Positions 1 to 9,502 are shown, counted from the stretch's first letter. The stretch is DNA of 64,000 bases from Fuerstiella sp. (GCA_029245955.1 JAQWOH010000079.1:89631-153630); one strand, 5' to 3'. Notes: a model not told the origin generated them from the sequence alone. A program made the numbers and translations.

Positions 1-1
1 C

Positions 2-2167
2 ACTGTCGCAGCCACGGATGCGGCACGGTCAATGGTCTCTGAGACTGTTGACCGGGACCTGCGCGGTTACCTGTCACGGAATCAGTCTTTGCTGAATCAT
101 GTGAAAATGGACATTGATTGCTGCAACGGAAGGACGTCGCACGTTCACGTGACATCACTACCGGAGTCCAGTGACTTCAAACTGGTGACTGTTGTCAGTC
201 CCGATGCACAGGGGCTCCTGTCCATGGTTTGTGCCGTCTTCTTTTCTGAAGAACTGGATATATGTCAGGGAAGTACGGCAGTCGGGCCGCTGGATGACCA
301 CATCGGTTTTGGAATCCCGGCTGATGTCTTCGCAGCGTTCTTTGTTGTACAGACGACTTCCCCCGGACCATCGGCGTCGCACAGCGATCAGGTCGTGGAA
401 GGCAGAGTGGAAGAATCACTGAACGAACTGCTGGAGCTGTCACGTTCCGGCGATCAGGAGGCCATGCGTAGAAACCTCGTGGATCGATTCTGTGACCGGT
501 TGCAGCAACCGTCCGGAATCTCGGCGCCGCAGGCTGATCTGAGCCTGGAAATCTCAGATGTTGATACCAGGGGATTGACTCGACTGAACATCACCGCCGA
601 CGAAAGCTTTGGTTTTCTGTTTGAATTGTCCAACGCGCTCAGCCTGTGCGGCTTTTGGATTGTTCGAGCCGACCTTGGTACACATGACGGGCGCATTCGC
701 GATGTCCTGTACATCACGGAATCTGACGGTTCTGTGATTGACCATGAATCCCGAGTGGAGGAACTTCGGACGGCGGTCACGCTGATCAAGCAGTTTACTC
801 ACTGGCTTCCTTCCAACAGTGATCCTCATCAGTCCCTGCATCGTTTTCGCGGCTTGCTGCATCGAATTCTGGCCAATGAAAACTGGCGGGTTGACGTGGC
901 TTCACTGCGGCAGCCGAAAGTTCTGCGGGCCGTTAGCCGCGTTCTGGGCATCAGTCGGCATCTGTGGGAGGATTTTCTGCGAGCTCATCCTGACGATCTG
1001 CTGCCCATACTGACTGATCCTGATCAACTCACACAGGCTGTTTCGGAAGGTGATCTGCGTCGGGAACTGCGGCTGCAGATGGAGGATCTGCAGGAGCCGG
1101 CAGAGACACTGAACCGATTCAAAGACCGGAATCTGTTTCGCATTGACCTGCGACACGTACTCGGACACTGTGGTGCCTTCGGCAACTTTTCGCGGGAAAT
1201 CACCGAGCTGGCTGACGTAGTTGTCAAGGCCTCGTGCGACATGGCGTGGCGGGAACTGACGCAAATACACGGGATTCCTCGCACTGATTTGAATGAACCA
1301 TGTCAGTTCACGATTGCCGGGCTGGGAAAGTTCGGCGGGATCGAGATGGGGTTTGCCTCCGACATCGAAATGTTTCTGGTGTTTGCTGACGAATGTCGCA
1401 GTGATGGTGCGGTGCCGCTGTCCGGCGTCAGTTTCTTCGAGCGACTGGTGAAACGCGTGACTGAGCTGGTGGACGCTCGGCACAAAGGAATCTTTGAAAT
1501 CGACCTGCGGATGCGCCCTTTTGGCCAGGCGGGATCGGCAGCCGTCAGTCTGGCGGCGTTTCGAAGTTATTATGCGCGTGACGGCCATGCATGGCCGTTT
1601 GAACGGCAGGCACTGGTCAAACTTCGATGTGTGGGCGGTGACTCAAAGTTCGCGGAATCTCTGATTACGGCCACTCATGAGGCGATCTATACCGGAGCCG
1701 GATTCGATTTCGGTGCCATGCGAGCGATGAGAGAACGACAGGTCCGCCAACTGGTTCATGGTGGTACCTTTAATGCCAAACTCAGCGATGGCGGTCTGGT
1801 TGATTGTGAATATGCGGTTCAGGCGTTGCAGCTGTCGTTCGGGCAGGCACATGCAGCTTTGCGCGGGGCTAATACGATGACGGCGCTGGCAGCGGCCAGC
1901 CGTACCGGTCTGGTCTCAACATCGCTGTTACACCAGATTCAGCAGGCGTACATTTTTCTGCGGCAGCTCATTGACTGTCTGCGAATGGTGCGTGGAAATG
2001 CGCTGGACCTGACGGTGCCCGCAGTCGATACGTCGGACTTCCATCAGCTGGCCCGTCGCCTGGAAGTCGTTCACGGAACTGTGCTGTCGGCCGCTGCGCT
2101 GGAGTCTCACTTTGCCGCTGTTCGTGAGTTTTCACGCGTTGTTGAGCAGAAGTGCACAGGCCCATAG
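2..2167 (+). CDS. GlnE-like glutamine synthetase adenylyltransferase with ACT-like domains (5' end missing)
   Basis: The frame is open to the left window edge, so the protein is N-terminally incomplete; 711 residues follow the first ATG at 32. The C-terminal half has the GlnE nucleotidyltransferase core: GLGKFGG then SDIEMF near residues 427-442, FEIDLRMRPFG near 488-498, and a following helical region with WPFERQALVKLR. GlnE adenylylates glutamine synthetase to lower its activity when nitrogen is plentiful. The motif reads D-x-E where GlnE usually has D-x-D. The region before the core is unusual: residues about 45-85 and 185-240 look like two ACT domains (GLLSMVCAVF; FLFELSNALSLCGFWIVRA), as in the C-terminus of GlnD. 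ACT domains bind amino acids, so direct glutamine sensing is an inference. A strong hairpin follows the stop. Family confidence is high; the ACT call is moderate. Confidence 0.82.
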   Translation, partial: TVAATDAARSMVSETVDRDLRGYLSRNQSLLNHVKMDIDCCNGRTSHVHVTSLPESSDFKLVTVVSPDAQGLLSMVCAVFFSEELDICQGSTAVGPLDDHIGFGIPADVFAAFFVVQTTSPGPSASHSDQVVEGRVEESLNELLELSRSGDQEAMRRNLVDRFCDRLQQPSGISAPQADLSLEISDVDTRGLTRLNITADESFGFLFELSNALSLCGFWIVRADLGTHDGRIRDVLYITESDGSVIDHESRVEELRTAVTLIKQFTHWLPSNSDPHQSLHRFRGLLHRILANENWRVDVASLRQPKVLRAVSRVLGISRHLWEDFLRAHPDDLLPILTDPDQLTQAVSEGDLRRELRLQMEDLQEPAETLNRFKDRNLFRIDLRHVLGHCGAFGNFSREITELADVVVKASCDMAWRELTQIHGIPRTDLNEPCQFTIAGLGKFGGIEMGFASDIEMFLVFADECRSDGAVPLSGVSFFERLVKRVTELVDARHKGIFEIDLRMRPFGQAGSAAVSLAAFRSYYARDGHAWPFERQALVKLRCVGGDSKFAESLITATHEAIYTGAGFDFGAMRAMRERQVRQLVHGGTFNAKLSDGGLVDCEYAVQALQLSFGQAHAALRGANTMTALAAASRTGLVSTSLLHQIQQAYIFLRQLIDCLRMVRGNALDLTVPAVDTSDFHQLARRLEVVHGTVLSAAALESHFAAVREFSRVVEQKCTGP

Positions 2168-2187
2168 CCATTCAGGAAGCGCACAAA

Positions 2188-2226
2188 GAAGGCCCGTCGC
2201 TGAAATCGACGGGCCTTCCGGATTTT
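2188..2226. terminator. Bidirectional intrinsic terminator
   Basis: A perfect 12-bp stem (2188-2199 paired with 2207-2218) around a 7-base loop is followed on the + strand by a run of T at about 2222-2226. It lies between the converging GlnE-like gene and gap and can serve both. Confidence 0.85.
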
Positions 2227-2278
2227 TCACTGATGCTCTGCAATTAACTCACACGATCTGCAGAACAACTTACGATTC

Positions 2279-3295
2279 TTAGAGTCCGGCAATCTTCTTG
2301 ATCAAATCAATGGTACGGCTTGAATAGCCGAATTCGTTGTCGTACCAGCCGATGACCTTAACCATGTTGCCACCAACGACGCTGGTAAATGAACCGTCGA
2401 AAATGCAGCTGTTAGTGTTTCCGATGATATCGCTGGAGACGATTGGGTCTTCGGTGTATTCCATGATACCTTTGAACTCACTGTCAGCCGCAGCCTTAAT
2501 GGCAGCGTTGATGTCATCAGCTGTGACATCCTTGCCAAGCACCGCCGTCAGGTCCGTGACACTTCCGGTGGCAACGGGCACGCGAAGAGCATAGCCCGTC
2601 AGCTTGCCAGCGACTTCCGGAAGAACCAGGCCGACAGCTTTGGCTGCACCTGTGGACGTGGGAATGATGTTGATGGCCGCAGCACGTGAACGCCGAGGAT
2701 CGCTGTGCAGCTGATCCGCCACCTTCTGGTCATTGGTGTACGCATGACATGTGGTCATCAGCGCGTGTTGCAGGCCGAAGTTGTCGTTCAGAACTTTGAC
2801 CATTGGTGCCAGACAGTTCGTTGTGCAGCTCGCATTGGAAATGCACTTGTGGTCTGCAGACAGCTGGTTGTCATTCACGCCCAGTACAACCGTCAGGTCC
2901 GGTTCTTTGGCCGGTGCAGAGATGACGACCTTCCGAGCTCCGGCCGTCAGGTGAGAGTCGAATCCAGGCTTGCCATCAGAAGCTCGACCAGTAAAGAAGC
3001 CTGTAGACTCCAACGCAACGTCGACACCGAGTTCACTCCAGGGAAGATCGCCAGGGTTACGCTCCGCACAAACCTTGATGGTTTTACCGTTGACGACCAG
3101 GTTTGAACCGTCCGTTTCAACGGTCCCGTTGAAACGCCCGTGAACACTGTCGTACTTAAGCAGATTTGCGAGGTCTGCGGGATTGCCGAGGTCGTTGATG
3201 GCGACTACGTCAAACTCGTCGGCTCGAGCTGCAAGAGCTCGAAATGTGATCCGTCCAATGCGACCGAAACCGTTAATACCAACCTTAACTGACAT
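2279..3295 (-). CDS. gap: Glyceraldehyde-3-phosphate dehydrogenase, type I
   Basis: Glycolytic and gluconeogenic enzyme that oxidatively phosphorylates glyceraldehyde-3-phosphate to 1,3-bisphosphoglycerate with NAD. The Rossmann motif GINGFGRIGR follows the start, the catalytic cysteine lies in SNASCTTNCLAP near residue 153, and WYDNEFGYS is at the C-terminus. I chose the ATG at 3295, giving 338 residues, the normal family length. The frame stays open 76 codons further upstream, but that stretch has no family similarity, while GGAG lies about 11 bases before 3295. The gene lies downstream of a LuxR-type regulator on the same strand, with 291 bases between them, so it probably has its own promoter. 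A shared terminator lies 60 bases past the stop. Confidence 0.97.
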   Translation of the reverse strand: MSVKVGINGFGRIGRITFRALAARADEFDVVAINDLGNPADLANLLKYDSVHGRFNGTVETDGSNLVVNGKTIKVCAERNPGDLPWSELGVDVALESTGFFTGRASDGKPGFDSHLTAGARKVVISAPAKEPDLTVVLGVNDNQLSADHKCISNASCTTNCLAPMVKVLNDNFGLQHALMTTCHAYTNDQKVADQLHSDPRRSRAAAINIIPTSTGAAKAVGLVLPEVAGKLTGYALRVPVATGSVTDLTAVLGKDVTADDINAAIKAAADSEFKGIMEYTEDPIVSSDIIGNTNSCIFDGSFTSVVGGNMVKVIGWYDNEFGYSSRTIDLIKKIAGL

Positions 3296-3586
3296 TCTGA
3301 AAGACTCCGACGAATACGGGATGTGATATCGCGCTGCGAGAAAGGGAGACGGCACCGAGCCGCTCACGCAACTTCCAGCCGCCTGGCAACGTGTGACGAA
3401 GGCGGCGCGCAAAATGAACGCAGAAGTTGCCGATGACCTGCAGACTTTAGCGTCCACGACCCGCAATGCAAGTGTGGCGCCTGATCCGGACTGAATTCGT
3501 GGCGCCGAACGGCTCAGATTCACGTCAGCCCCGATGAATCACTGCGTTCCTCCGCGTCGGACGATTCCGGGGCCGCATTGGGACAA

Positions 3587-4303
3587 TCAAGCGTCGATCA
3601 GTCCTTCGCGGATCGCCCATCGACACAGACCGACTCGATCGGTGGCCCCAACCGTTTTCATAATGCGGTACTTGTGACTTTCCACGGCCTTCGAAGAAAT
3701 GTCCAACTCATTCGCAACCTCCGATACGCGCCTGCCCTGAGCGATTCGCAGCAGTACGTCCCATTGCCGATCGGTCAGCTTCCGGAGGTGGACACTGGCC
3801 ACGCAATGAAAGTCGCCGTTTGAAGTCAACTCGACTCTGTCCGACAGGAGCGGTGACAGAACATTGGTTCCGGAAGTGATGCGCACGAGTTGTTCATTCA
3901 GTGTGCCAATATTGTCCCTGCGGGACAACAGCCCCGCTATGCGGTTATTCACCACAAGGTCCAGCTGCCGATCAGTCAGGGAATCCGCAAACACGGCGAC
4001 CCGAGTTTCGCCCATTTTTACGGCGAGTTCACTTAGTATTTCGCGAAAGCCTTCGGTGACGATCTTTTCCCCCATGACAACAACACGTGGCTGCTGCGTT
4101 CTGATCGCGTCCAACAGTCCGTTGACCGTGTCGACCGATTGTACATCTCGAAAGCTGCCATATCCCGCCAGGCACCACGCGATCGACTCGGCTCCCAGTC
4201 GATAGGCTGTCGCCAGTACAATCTTCGTCGCCGGGGTGATGGAGTCCGGCAGCGAGGCACTCGCCGTCTGGCTGCTGTTGACATTCTGTTCGGTGAGTGT
4301 CAT
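3587..4303 (-). CDS. LuxR-family transcriptional regulator with degenerate receiver domain
   Basis: This 238-residue protein has a C-terminal LuxR/FixJ helix-turn-helix (LTDRQWDVLLRIAQG, then VSEVANELDISSKAVESHKY), so it should bind DNA. The N-terminal 120 residues fold like a response-regulator receiver by pattern, but where the phospho-acceptor aspartate is expected the sequence is VVVMGEKIVTEG, with no Asp, and the acidic pair near the N-terminus is also missing. Phosphorylation control is therefore unlikely. No histidine kinase is nearby. The start is the ATG at 4303 because GGAGGAG lies 7 bases before it; the frame continues upstream to 4372 without a ribosome site. The leader carries hairpins and a 12-bp palindrome, annotated separately. 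Confidence 0.85.
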   Translation of the reverse strand: MTLTEQNVNSSQTASASLPDSITPATKIVLATAYRLGAESIAWCLAGYGSFRDVQSVDTVNGLLDAIRTQQPRVVVMGEKIVTEGFREILSELAVKMGETRVAVFADSLTDRQLDLVVNNRIAGLLSRRDNIGTLNEQLVRITSGTNVLSPLLSDRVELTSNGDFHCVASVHLRKLTDRQWDVLLRIAQGRRVSEVANELDISSKAVESHKYRIMKTVGATDRVGLCRWAIREGLIDA

Positions 4304-4340
4304 GTATCGCTCCTCCGTGAAAAACTGCAGACAGAAAAAC

Positions 4341-4442
4341 ATCACTTCATCCGAGGTGATAATCCTTTTCATAAAAGGAAAACTCTCAGCGCGGCGGGAG
4401 TTCTATTCGAAATTAGCACCGACTTCAGAGAGGGTATACCCT
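4341..4442 (-). promoter_or_regulatory. Leader of the LuxR-type gene: two small hairpins and a 12-bp palindrome
   Basis: Upstream of the start at 4303 there are three inverted repeats: an 8-bp imperfect one at 4341-4360, a perfect 6-bp stem with 3-base loop at 4364-4378, and a perfect 12-bp palindrome (agggtataccct) at 4431-4442. The palindrome is a candidate operator, possibly for autoregulation. No convincing -35/-10 pair was assigned. Confidence 0.4.
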
Positions 4443-4556
4443 TATAGTGCAATATGAGTGATTCGGCCTAGAGCGGTTCGGGCACATGGCCTGGTGGCAG
4501 CAGGAACAACTGAATTCACTGGCTTTCAGAGGCCTTCTGTGCGGTTCCGGACACGA

Positions 4557-4590
4557 CACAAGGGCACGGCAAACTGCCCGTGCCCTTGTG
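4557..4590 (-). terminator. Hairpin terminator downstream of htrA
   Basis: A perfect 13-bp stem (4557-4569 with 4578-4590) with an 8-base loop lies 56 bases past the stop of the HtrA gene. There is no long T-run on the minus strand, so its strength is uncertain. Confidence 0.6.
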
Positions 4591-4645
4591 TTTCCGTAAC
4601 ACCATCGCCCGCAGTGTAGTCCATTTTCCGACGTCAGCCGTAGGC

Positions 4646-6214
4646 TCAGTTACGGTCTTGGCCTGTTAGTTTGATGGTGACGAACCGAGACACACTGGAA
4701 TTCCCTCTGGAAACCTTCACCAGAAACAGAGCGCGGCCGGCCTGTCGAGCCGTTTTCATTGCGTTTTCCATTTCCGCAATGGTGTTCACCGTGCGGTTGC
4801 CGACCCGAGCGATCACCATGCCGGCTTCCAGTCCGGCGTCATCGGCAGCACTATTCGATTCGACCGAGGTAATCACGACGCCGCTGCTGGAGGACATTCC
4901 CAGTTGGTTTACCAGATCCTCCGTCAGGTTCTGGATGGAAATGCCCACGTCGTTGATTTCAGCAGACTGTTCGTCTTCAGAAGCCGGTCCGCCATCCGAT
5001 TCGTTGTTTTCCAGGCCGCTCAGATCGTTTGGTCGCTCAGCAACTGTGATCTTCAGATTTCGCTCACGGCCATCGCGAAGAATCTTGATTTCGTATTTCT
5101 GGCCGATCGTGAGTCTTTCCACCACGCCCAGCATATTGCGGTCGTTGGCAATCCGTCGACCGTCGACTTCCAGAATCACATCGCCTTCGCGGAATCCAGC
5201 CTGTGCGGCCGGCGAATCCTTGACCACTCCGGTTACGACGACGCCGCGGGGGATTTTCAGATCAAAGGCTTTCGCCAGGTCCGCGTTGAGTTCCTGCATG
5301 GTGATACCGACATAGGCTCGACGGACTTCTCCTGTGTTTCTAAGTTGATTGGCCACCCACTTCGCGTGAGACGCCGGAATCGCCAGGCTGACACCGTCGT
5401 AGCCCCCGCTGCGAGTAGAAATAGCCGTATTGATACCGACGACTTCGCCACGAAGATTCACCAGCGGGCCACCGCTGTTGCCGGGGTTGATGGCCGCATC
5501 AGTCTGCAGGAATTCCTGCGGCAGACTACTACTGGTCATGCCCCGTCCCTTGGCACTGATGATGCCCTGCGTGACGCTGCGATTCAGGCCGAAGGGGCTG
5601 CCGAATGCAAGTACCCAGTCGCCGATTTCCATTTGTTCGTCGTCGCCGAGTACCAGGATTGGCAGTTCTTCCTTTGTCTCAATCTTCAGTACGGCAACGT
5701 CGGAACGCGGGTCCGTCTTCACATCCACGACCGTAAACTCTCTGCCGTCAGCCAGCTCAATTATGATTTCTTCTGCGTCATCAACAACATGGTTGTTAGT
5801 CAGAATGACTCCGCTGGAATCGATAATGAAGCCTGAACCCTGACCACCGGGCATTCGGTATTCGCGTTCACGACCATTTTCCTGTTGATCCAGAAAATCC
5901 CTGAAACGTGGGTCGTCGAAGAACTGTCTCATGAGCGGGTCGTTGCCAAACGGTGAACGTCGTGCCGTCTGACGAACCACCTTGCCTCTGGTCTTAATCG
6001 AAACGACCGCAGGCAGTGTATGTTTACTGACCTGTCGAAATGCATCGGAAAGCTCATACGCCTTGCTGAAGGCGGGGCTGTTCTGAGTTTCTGCACGTTG
6101 AAGTTGTGTCTGTGCAGCGGCGTAGTTTGTTCCGTTCAGCTGGTGGGTGATTCCGACAGCCAGAAATGTGGCTGCACCTACCAGCAGGACTGACGGCCAT
6201 TTTTGAAGTTTCAT
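4646..6214 (-). CDS. HtrA/DegP-family periplasmic serine protease with two PDZ domains
   Basis: Envelope quality-control protease of 522 residues. An N-terminal hydrophobic segment (residues about 8-25) is a signal peptide or anchor. The trypsin-like domain carries the triad: His in TNNHVVD (about 140), Asp in SDVAVLKIE (about 171) and Ser in NPGNSGGP (about 246). Two PDZ domains follow, one beginning near YVGITMQELN and the second near GISIQNLTEDL, joined by an acidic linker. The ATG at 6214 is preceded by GAGGGGA. The gene is divergent from RNase III across 338 bases. The length and two PDZ domains match the DegP/MucD group rather than the single-PDZ DegS. It probably degrades or refolds misfolded envelope proteins. 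Confidence 0.95.
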   Translation of the reverse strand: MKLQKWPSVLLVGAATFLAVGITHQLNGTNYAAAQTQLQRAETQNSPAFSKAYELSDAFRQVSKHTLPAVVSIKTRGKVVRQTARRSPFGNDPLMRQFFDDPRFRDFLDQQENGREREYRMPGGQGSGFIIDSSGVILTNNHVVDDAEEIIIELADGREFTVVDVKTDPRSDVAVLKIETKEELPILVLGDDEQMEIGDWVLAFGSPFGLNRSVTQGIISAKGRGMTSSSLPQEFLQTDAAINPGNSGGPLVNLRGEVVGINTAISTRSGGYDGVSLAIPASHAKWVANQLRNTGEVRRAYVGITMQELNADLAKAFDLKIPRGVVVTGVVKDSPAAQAGFREGDVILEVDGRRIANDRNMLGVVERLTIGQKYEIKILRDGRERNLKITVAERPNDLSGLENNESDGGPASEDEQSAEINDVGISIQNLTEDLVNQLGMSSSSGVVITSVESNSAADDAGLEAGMVIARVGNRTVNTIAEMENAMKTARQAGRALFLVKVSRGNSSVSRFVTIKLTGQDRN

Positions 6215-6552
6215 TGCGTTTTCCCCTCGAATTGTTGGATGATAACCACTTCACCGGCGGCAGTTCCGGCCGTGGTGTGTTGTCGATTCCTGTCCTGTCC
6301 TGACTTCGACGTGTGACCGGGACAGGTGGCTGGACTGTAGGAGTGAGTTGCCGCAACAGAAGCTAACCGGCGTCATTTTCGCTACTTTCGCGAGTTCACG
6401 AAGAAATCGTTTGCTGAGGTTCACTTTTTTGCTGGTCCTTGTTTCGTTCCATCTCCGTCGCGACTTATGATGACCAGCCCGCAACGCCCCAGGCTGAGTG
6501 TCTGTTTCCTCGGACGCGTGACATCCGCGTTTTTCCATAGAACATTATTCCG
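6215..6552. other. Divergent intergenic region between htrA and rnc
   Basis: It must hold both promoters. I see no clear consensus boxes, no RNA gene and no supported ORF. Confidence 0.5.
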
Positions 6553-7269
6553 TTGAGCCAAGTGTCCAATAACAACGCCGCCGAAGCGGACCTGTCTGCC
6601 CGCGATCGAGTTCTACTGACGTGCGAACACCGGATTGGTTATTGTTTTCGTGACAAGAGTCTGTTGCAGCGAGGCCTGACCCACAGTTCCTGCGCTGTGA
6701 CTCGTCTGGACTGCAATGAGCGAATGGAGTTTCTGGGCGACGCTGTTCTGGGAATGGTGATCTGCGAATACCTTTATCAGAATTTTCCTGATCAGCGTGA
6801 GGGCCAGTTGACGCAGCAGAAGTCACACCTTGTCAGTCGGGCGGTCTGTGCCCAGGTGGCTTCACGGCTCGAACTGGAACAGCTCATTTTTGTTGGTAAG
6901 GGGCTGCAGGCGATCCCTGAGTCGTTAAAGGCGGCTGTGGTTGAGTCACTGATTGCGGCCATTTATCTGGATGGCGGGTATGAGGCGGCTGGCAGTTTCA
7001 TTCGGCGGGCATTCGGCAGGGAACTCGAAAACTGCTCGGATGGCGACGCTGAGAACTACAAGAGTCTGCTGCAGGAAGAAATTCAGCGCGATGGCAGCCT
7101 GATACCGCAGTATGTGATCGTCGAAGAACGCGGCCCCGATCACGCTCGGGAGTTTCATATGGCTGTGCAGATCGGCGAGCAACGGTTTGAGGGCGCATGG
7201 GGACGCAGTAAGAAGGAGGCAGAGCAGAAAGCTGCCATGCATGCTCTCGACGTCCTTCATGCAGGCTAA
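6553..7269 (+). CDS. rnc: Ribonuclease III
   Basis: Double-strand-specific endoribonuclease that processes rRNA precursors and other structured RNAs. The 238-residue protein has the RNase III signature ERMEFLGDAVL near residue 57 and the second acidic site in ESLIAAIYLDGG near 132. The C-terminal double-stranded RNA-binding domain starts near NYKSLLQEE and ends with KKEAEQKAAMHAL. A stop lies in frame at 6538-6540 and no ATG comes before the catalytic motif, so translation must begin at TTG 6553 or GTG 6562; neither has a strong Shine-Dalgarno sequence. It stands alone, without the usual era or acpP neighbours. Confidence 0.96.
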   Translation: MSQVSNNNAAEADLSARDRVLLTCEHRIGYCFRDKSLLQRGLTHSSCAVTRLDCNERMEFLGDAVLGMVICEYLYQNFPDQREGQLTQQKSHLVSRAVCAQVASRLELEQLIFVGKGLQAIPESLKAAVVESLIAAIYLDGGYEAAGSFIRRAFGRELENCSDGDAENYKSLLQEEIQRDGSLIPQYVIVEERGPDHAREFHMAVQIGEQRFEGAWGRSKKEAEQKAAMHALDVLHAG

Positions 7270-7416
7270 TCGTGTGGTTATGTGTTGGCGACAAACGTGT
7301 CCCGCTGGTCATTTTTCTGAAGCTGACTATCCTTTTGCTCTGAACACATTGTAACTCGCCGATTCACGGTTCATGGCAGGCGCGTTTTTCCTGAATTCCT
7401 GCAGGAGTGACGGTGT

Positions 7417-8415
7417 GTGAACCATTCCCCCAAGCCGAGACAGGCATCGGAAGACCGTGTCATGACAATCTCAACGGAATGCAGCGTTCTGTTTCGTCCG
7501 GGTTCTGACGAATTGCGATTCCTGCCCGAAGGCCCGTATTCGCTGCAGGACGGCCGGATTAGCTGGGTCGCCATTCAGCACGGTGATGACTCAGTCGCCG
7601 GGTCGATCAATATTCTGGATCCTAACGCTGGCGAAAACCAGAGCCATGAACTGCCCGGGCGACCGGGGTTTGCATTTCCAACCAGTCGCCCCGGCGTGTT
7701 TGTTGCCGGAGTGGAGCGGTCTCTGGGTTTCTATGACACCAATACGGGGACGTGGACGGAACTGTGCGGAGGTGTTGACAGCAACGTTGAGAATACAATT
7801 ATCAACGAGGGAGTCCTGTTTCGCGACAATCTGATCTTTGGTTGCAAGGATCTGAAGTTTGAGGAAAAGAAAGCAGGCTTGTATCTCTGGCGAATGCACG
7901 ACCGCTCACTGATTCAACTGCGTGACGATCAGATTTGTTCCAACGGCAAAGCTGTTGTGACGCAGCAGGACGGCAGTCTGGTGCTGGTAGACATCGATTC
8001 TCCGTCAAAGACGATCACCCGATTTCCCCTGGATATTGAGTCCGGGACGATTGGAGAGCCAAGTACTGTTGTGGATCTGACGTCGGAGCCGATTTTTCCG
8101 GACGGTATGATCATGACTCCCGACGGCCGCAGCCTGATCGTGGCACTTTATGACCCTGGTGACCCGGAGTTCGGTGTTGCTCGACAATACAGCGTAGCCT
8201 CCGGCGAACTGGAGGCGGTATGGACGTGTCCCGGATCTCCCCGAGTTACCTGTCCTCAGCTGGTTCGGATTGACGGTCAGGTGCAGTTGTTATTGACGAC
8301 GGCCGTTGAGCACATGGAGCAGGAACAGAAACAGCGTCATTTAAACGCCGGATGTCTGTTTGTCGGTGGGACGACATTTGATGCAGTGAGTGATCAACCT
8401 GTTCTGACAGTCTGA
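7417..8415 (+). CDS. SMP-30/gluconolactonase-like beta-propeller protein
   Basis: This 332-residue cytosolic protein (no signal peptide) resembles the SMP-30/gluconolactonase/LRE family. An early PEGPYSLQDGRISWV segment and a later FPDGMIMTPDGRSLIVALYD segment match the family's metal-ligand blades. Family members hydrolyse sugar lactones using a divalent cation; the true substrate is unknown. I chose GTG 7417 because AGGAG ends about 10 bases upstream; ATG 7462 is an alternative with no ribosome site. It is followed after 9 bases by the decayed potassium-transporter gene. Confidence 0.75.
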   Translation: MNHSPKPRQASEDRVMTISTECSVLFRPGSDELRFLPEGPYSLQDGRISWVAIQHGDDSVAGSINILDPNAGENQSHELPGRPGFAFPTSRPGVFVAGVERSLGFYDTNTGTWTELCGGVDSNVENTIINEGVLFRDNLIFGCKDLKFEEKKAGLYLWRMHDRSLIQLRDDQICSNGKAVVTQQDGSLVLVDIDSPSKTITRFPLDIESGTIGEPSTVVDLTSEPIFPDGMIMTPDGRSLIVALYDPGDPEFGVARQYSVASGELEAVWTCPGSPRVTCPQLVRIDGQVQLLLTTAVEHMEQEQKQRHLNAGCLFVGGTTFDAVSDQPVLTV

Positions 8416-8424
8416 TTTCAGTCA

Positions 8425-9502
8425 ATGCTGGAACATGATTCCGAAAACGGAGTGCTGCGTGACGGTTTTTCCTCGCCGAAGTGGGCAGGTACAATCGGTC
8501 GACTGCGTGGCTCGGAAGTGATTACCACGTCGGTCGCAGCCGTGGTTTTGATTCTGCACGCCGGCTTTGTCGGGGTTTCGGCAGCTCGTGTTGACGAAAT
8601 GCCCCGGGTTCTGCTGGTCGCGATGTCGTGGATTTCAATTTCTCGCGGGCTGCGTTTCGTTCTGGAAGCCCGGCATACGAATCCTGTGGCGGCGATTCGC
8701 TCGGTCAGTTTTGTGTCTCCGTTACTGTGGACGGTTGGACTGCTTTGGTTCTGCTATAAGACAGACCACGCTCCTGGCAGTTCATCAGACGCCGGTCTCT
8801 GGACAGCATGTGTTCTGGCAGCTGTTGTCGTCTTTAGTGTCCTTTCCGGTTGTCGCAGCGTGGCAGCAAAGCCGCAGAATTCTGCAGTGTTGCCGGTGGG
8901 ATCATTTCTGATCGTCATCACGGCGGGTACGCTGTTGTTGAAGTTACCGGTCTGTCGAGCAGCTTCGGGCGTTGGCGTTAACGAATCTGCCGAATGGAAC
9001 GTGCCTCTGTTTACGGCCACAAGTGCTAGTTGCGTCACCGGGTTGACTGTGGAGCCGACAGGAAGTTACCGGAGCCCCGCCGGGCACGCTGTGATATTCG
9101 GGCTGTTTCAGGTGGGAGGGCTGGGCCTACTGACGTTTGGAGCATTTGTGGCTGTGTTGAGCGGTCGTCAGGGGATGCAGTTTCGTGGAGTTCGGACGCT
9201 GCGAGATATGCTTGATGCGGAAACTGTGCAGGGCTCGCGCCGGCTGTTGCTGACAATTCTGTTACTTACCGTTGGAGTCGAAGCGGCAGGAGCTGTGTTG
9301 CTGCAGAGGCTGTGGCCGGACCTGCCATTTTTACAGCGAATCTGGCAAGCTACATTTTATTCTGTCATCGCGTTCTGCAACGCGGAGTTTTTGCTGCGTG
9401 ACGAGGGATTTCAGGGGATGGGCACGCTATGGCAGGTGGGGTGCCATAACGGAACTTATCTTTCTCGGTCGCCTGGGTTTTACCGTGGTTAATGATCTCT
9501 GA
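8425..9502 (+). pseudogene. Decayed KtrB/TrkH potassium-transporter gene
   Basis: The reading frame from 8425 encodes several membrane helices and the first selectivity-filter region of the KtrB/TrkH/HKT family (FTATSASCVTGLTV, then FQVGGLGLLTFGAF). After SVIAFCNAEF the frame diverges and stops at 9492. The next frame carries the expected continuation AITELIFLGRLGFTVVNDL, stopping at 9502. The switch falls at a GGGG run (9438-9441); one extra G would join the frames. Even so, the gene stops at roughly three quarters of family length, with the last M1-P-M2 units missing. I see no KtrA/TrkA partner in the window. Both lesions together support a pseudogene over a single sequencing error. Confidence 0.75.

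Noticed and set aside
3296..3523. Longer GAPDH start (76 extra codons)
   Set aside because: The upstream codons show no family similarity, and the normal-length start at 3295 has a ribosome site.
7370..7390. Sigma-54-like promoter before the SMP-30-like gene
   Set aside because: The -24 TGGCA is present but the -12 GC element is absent.
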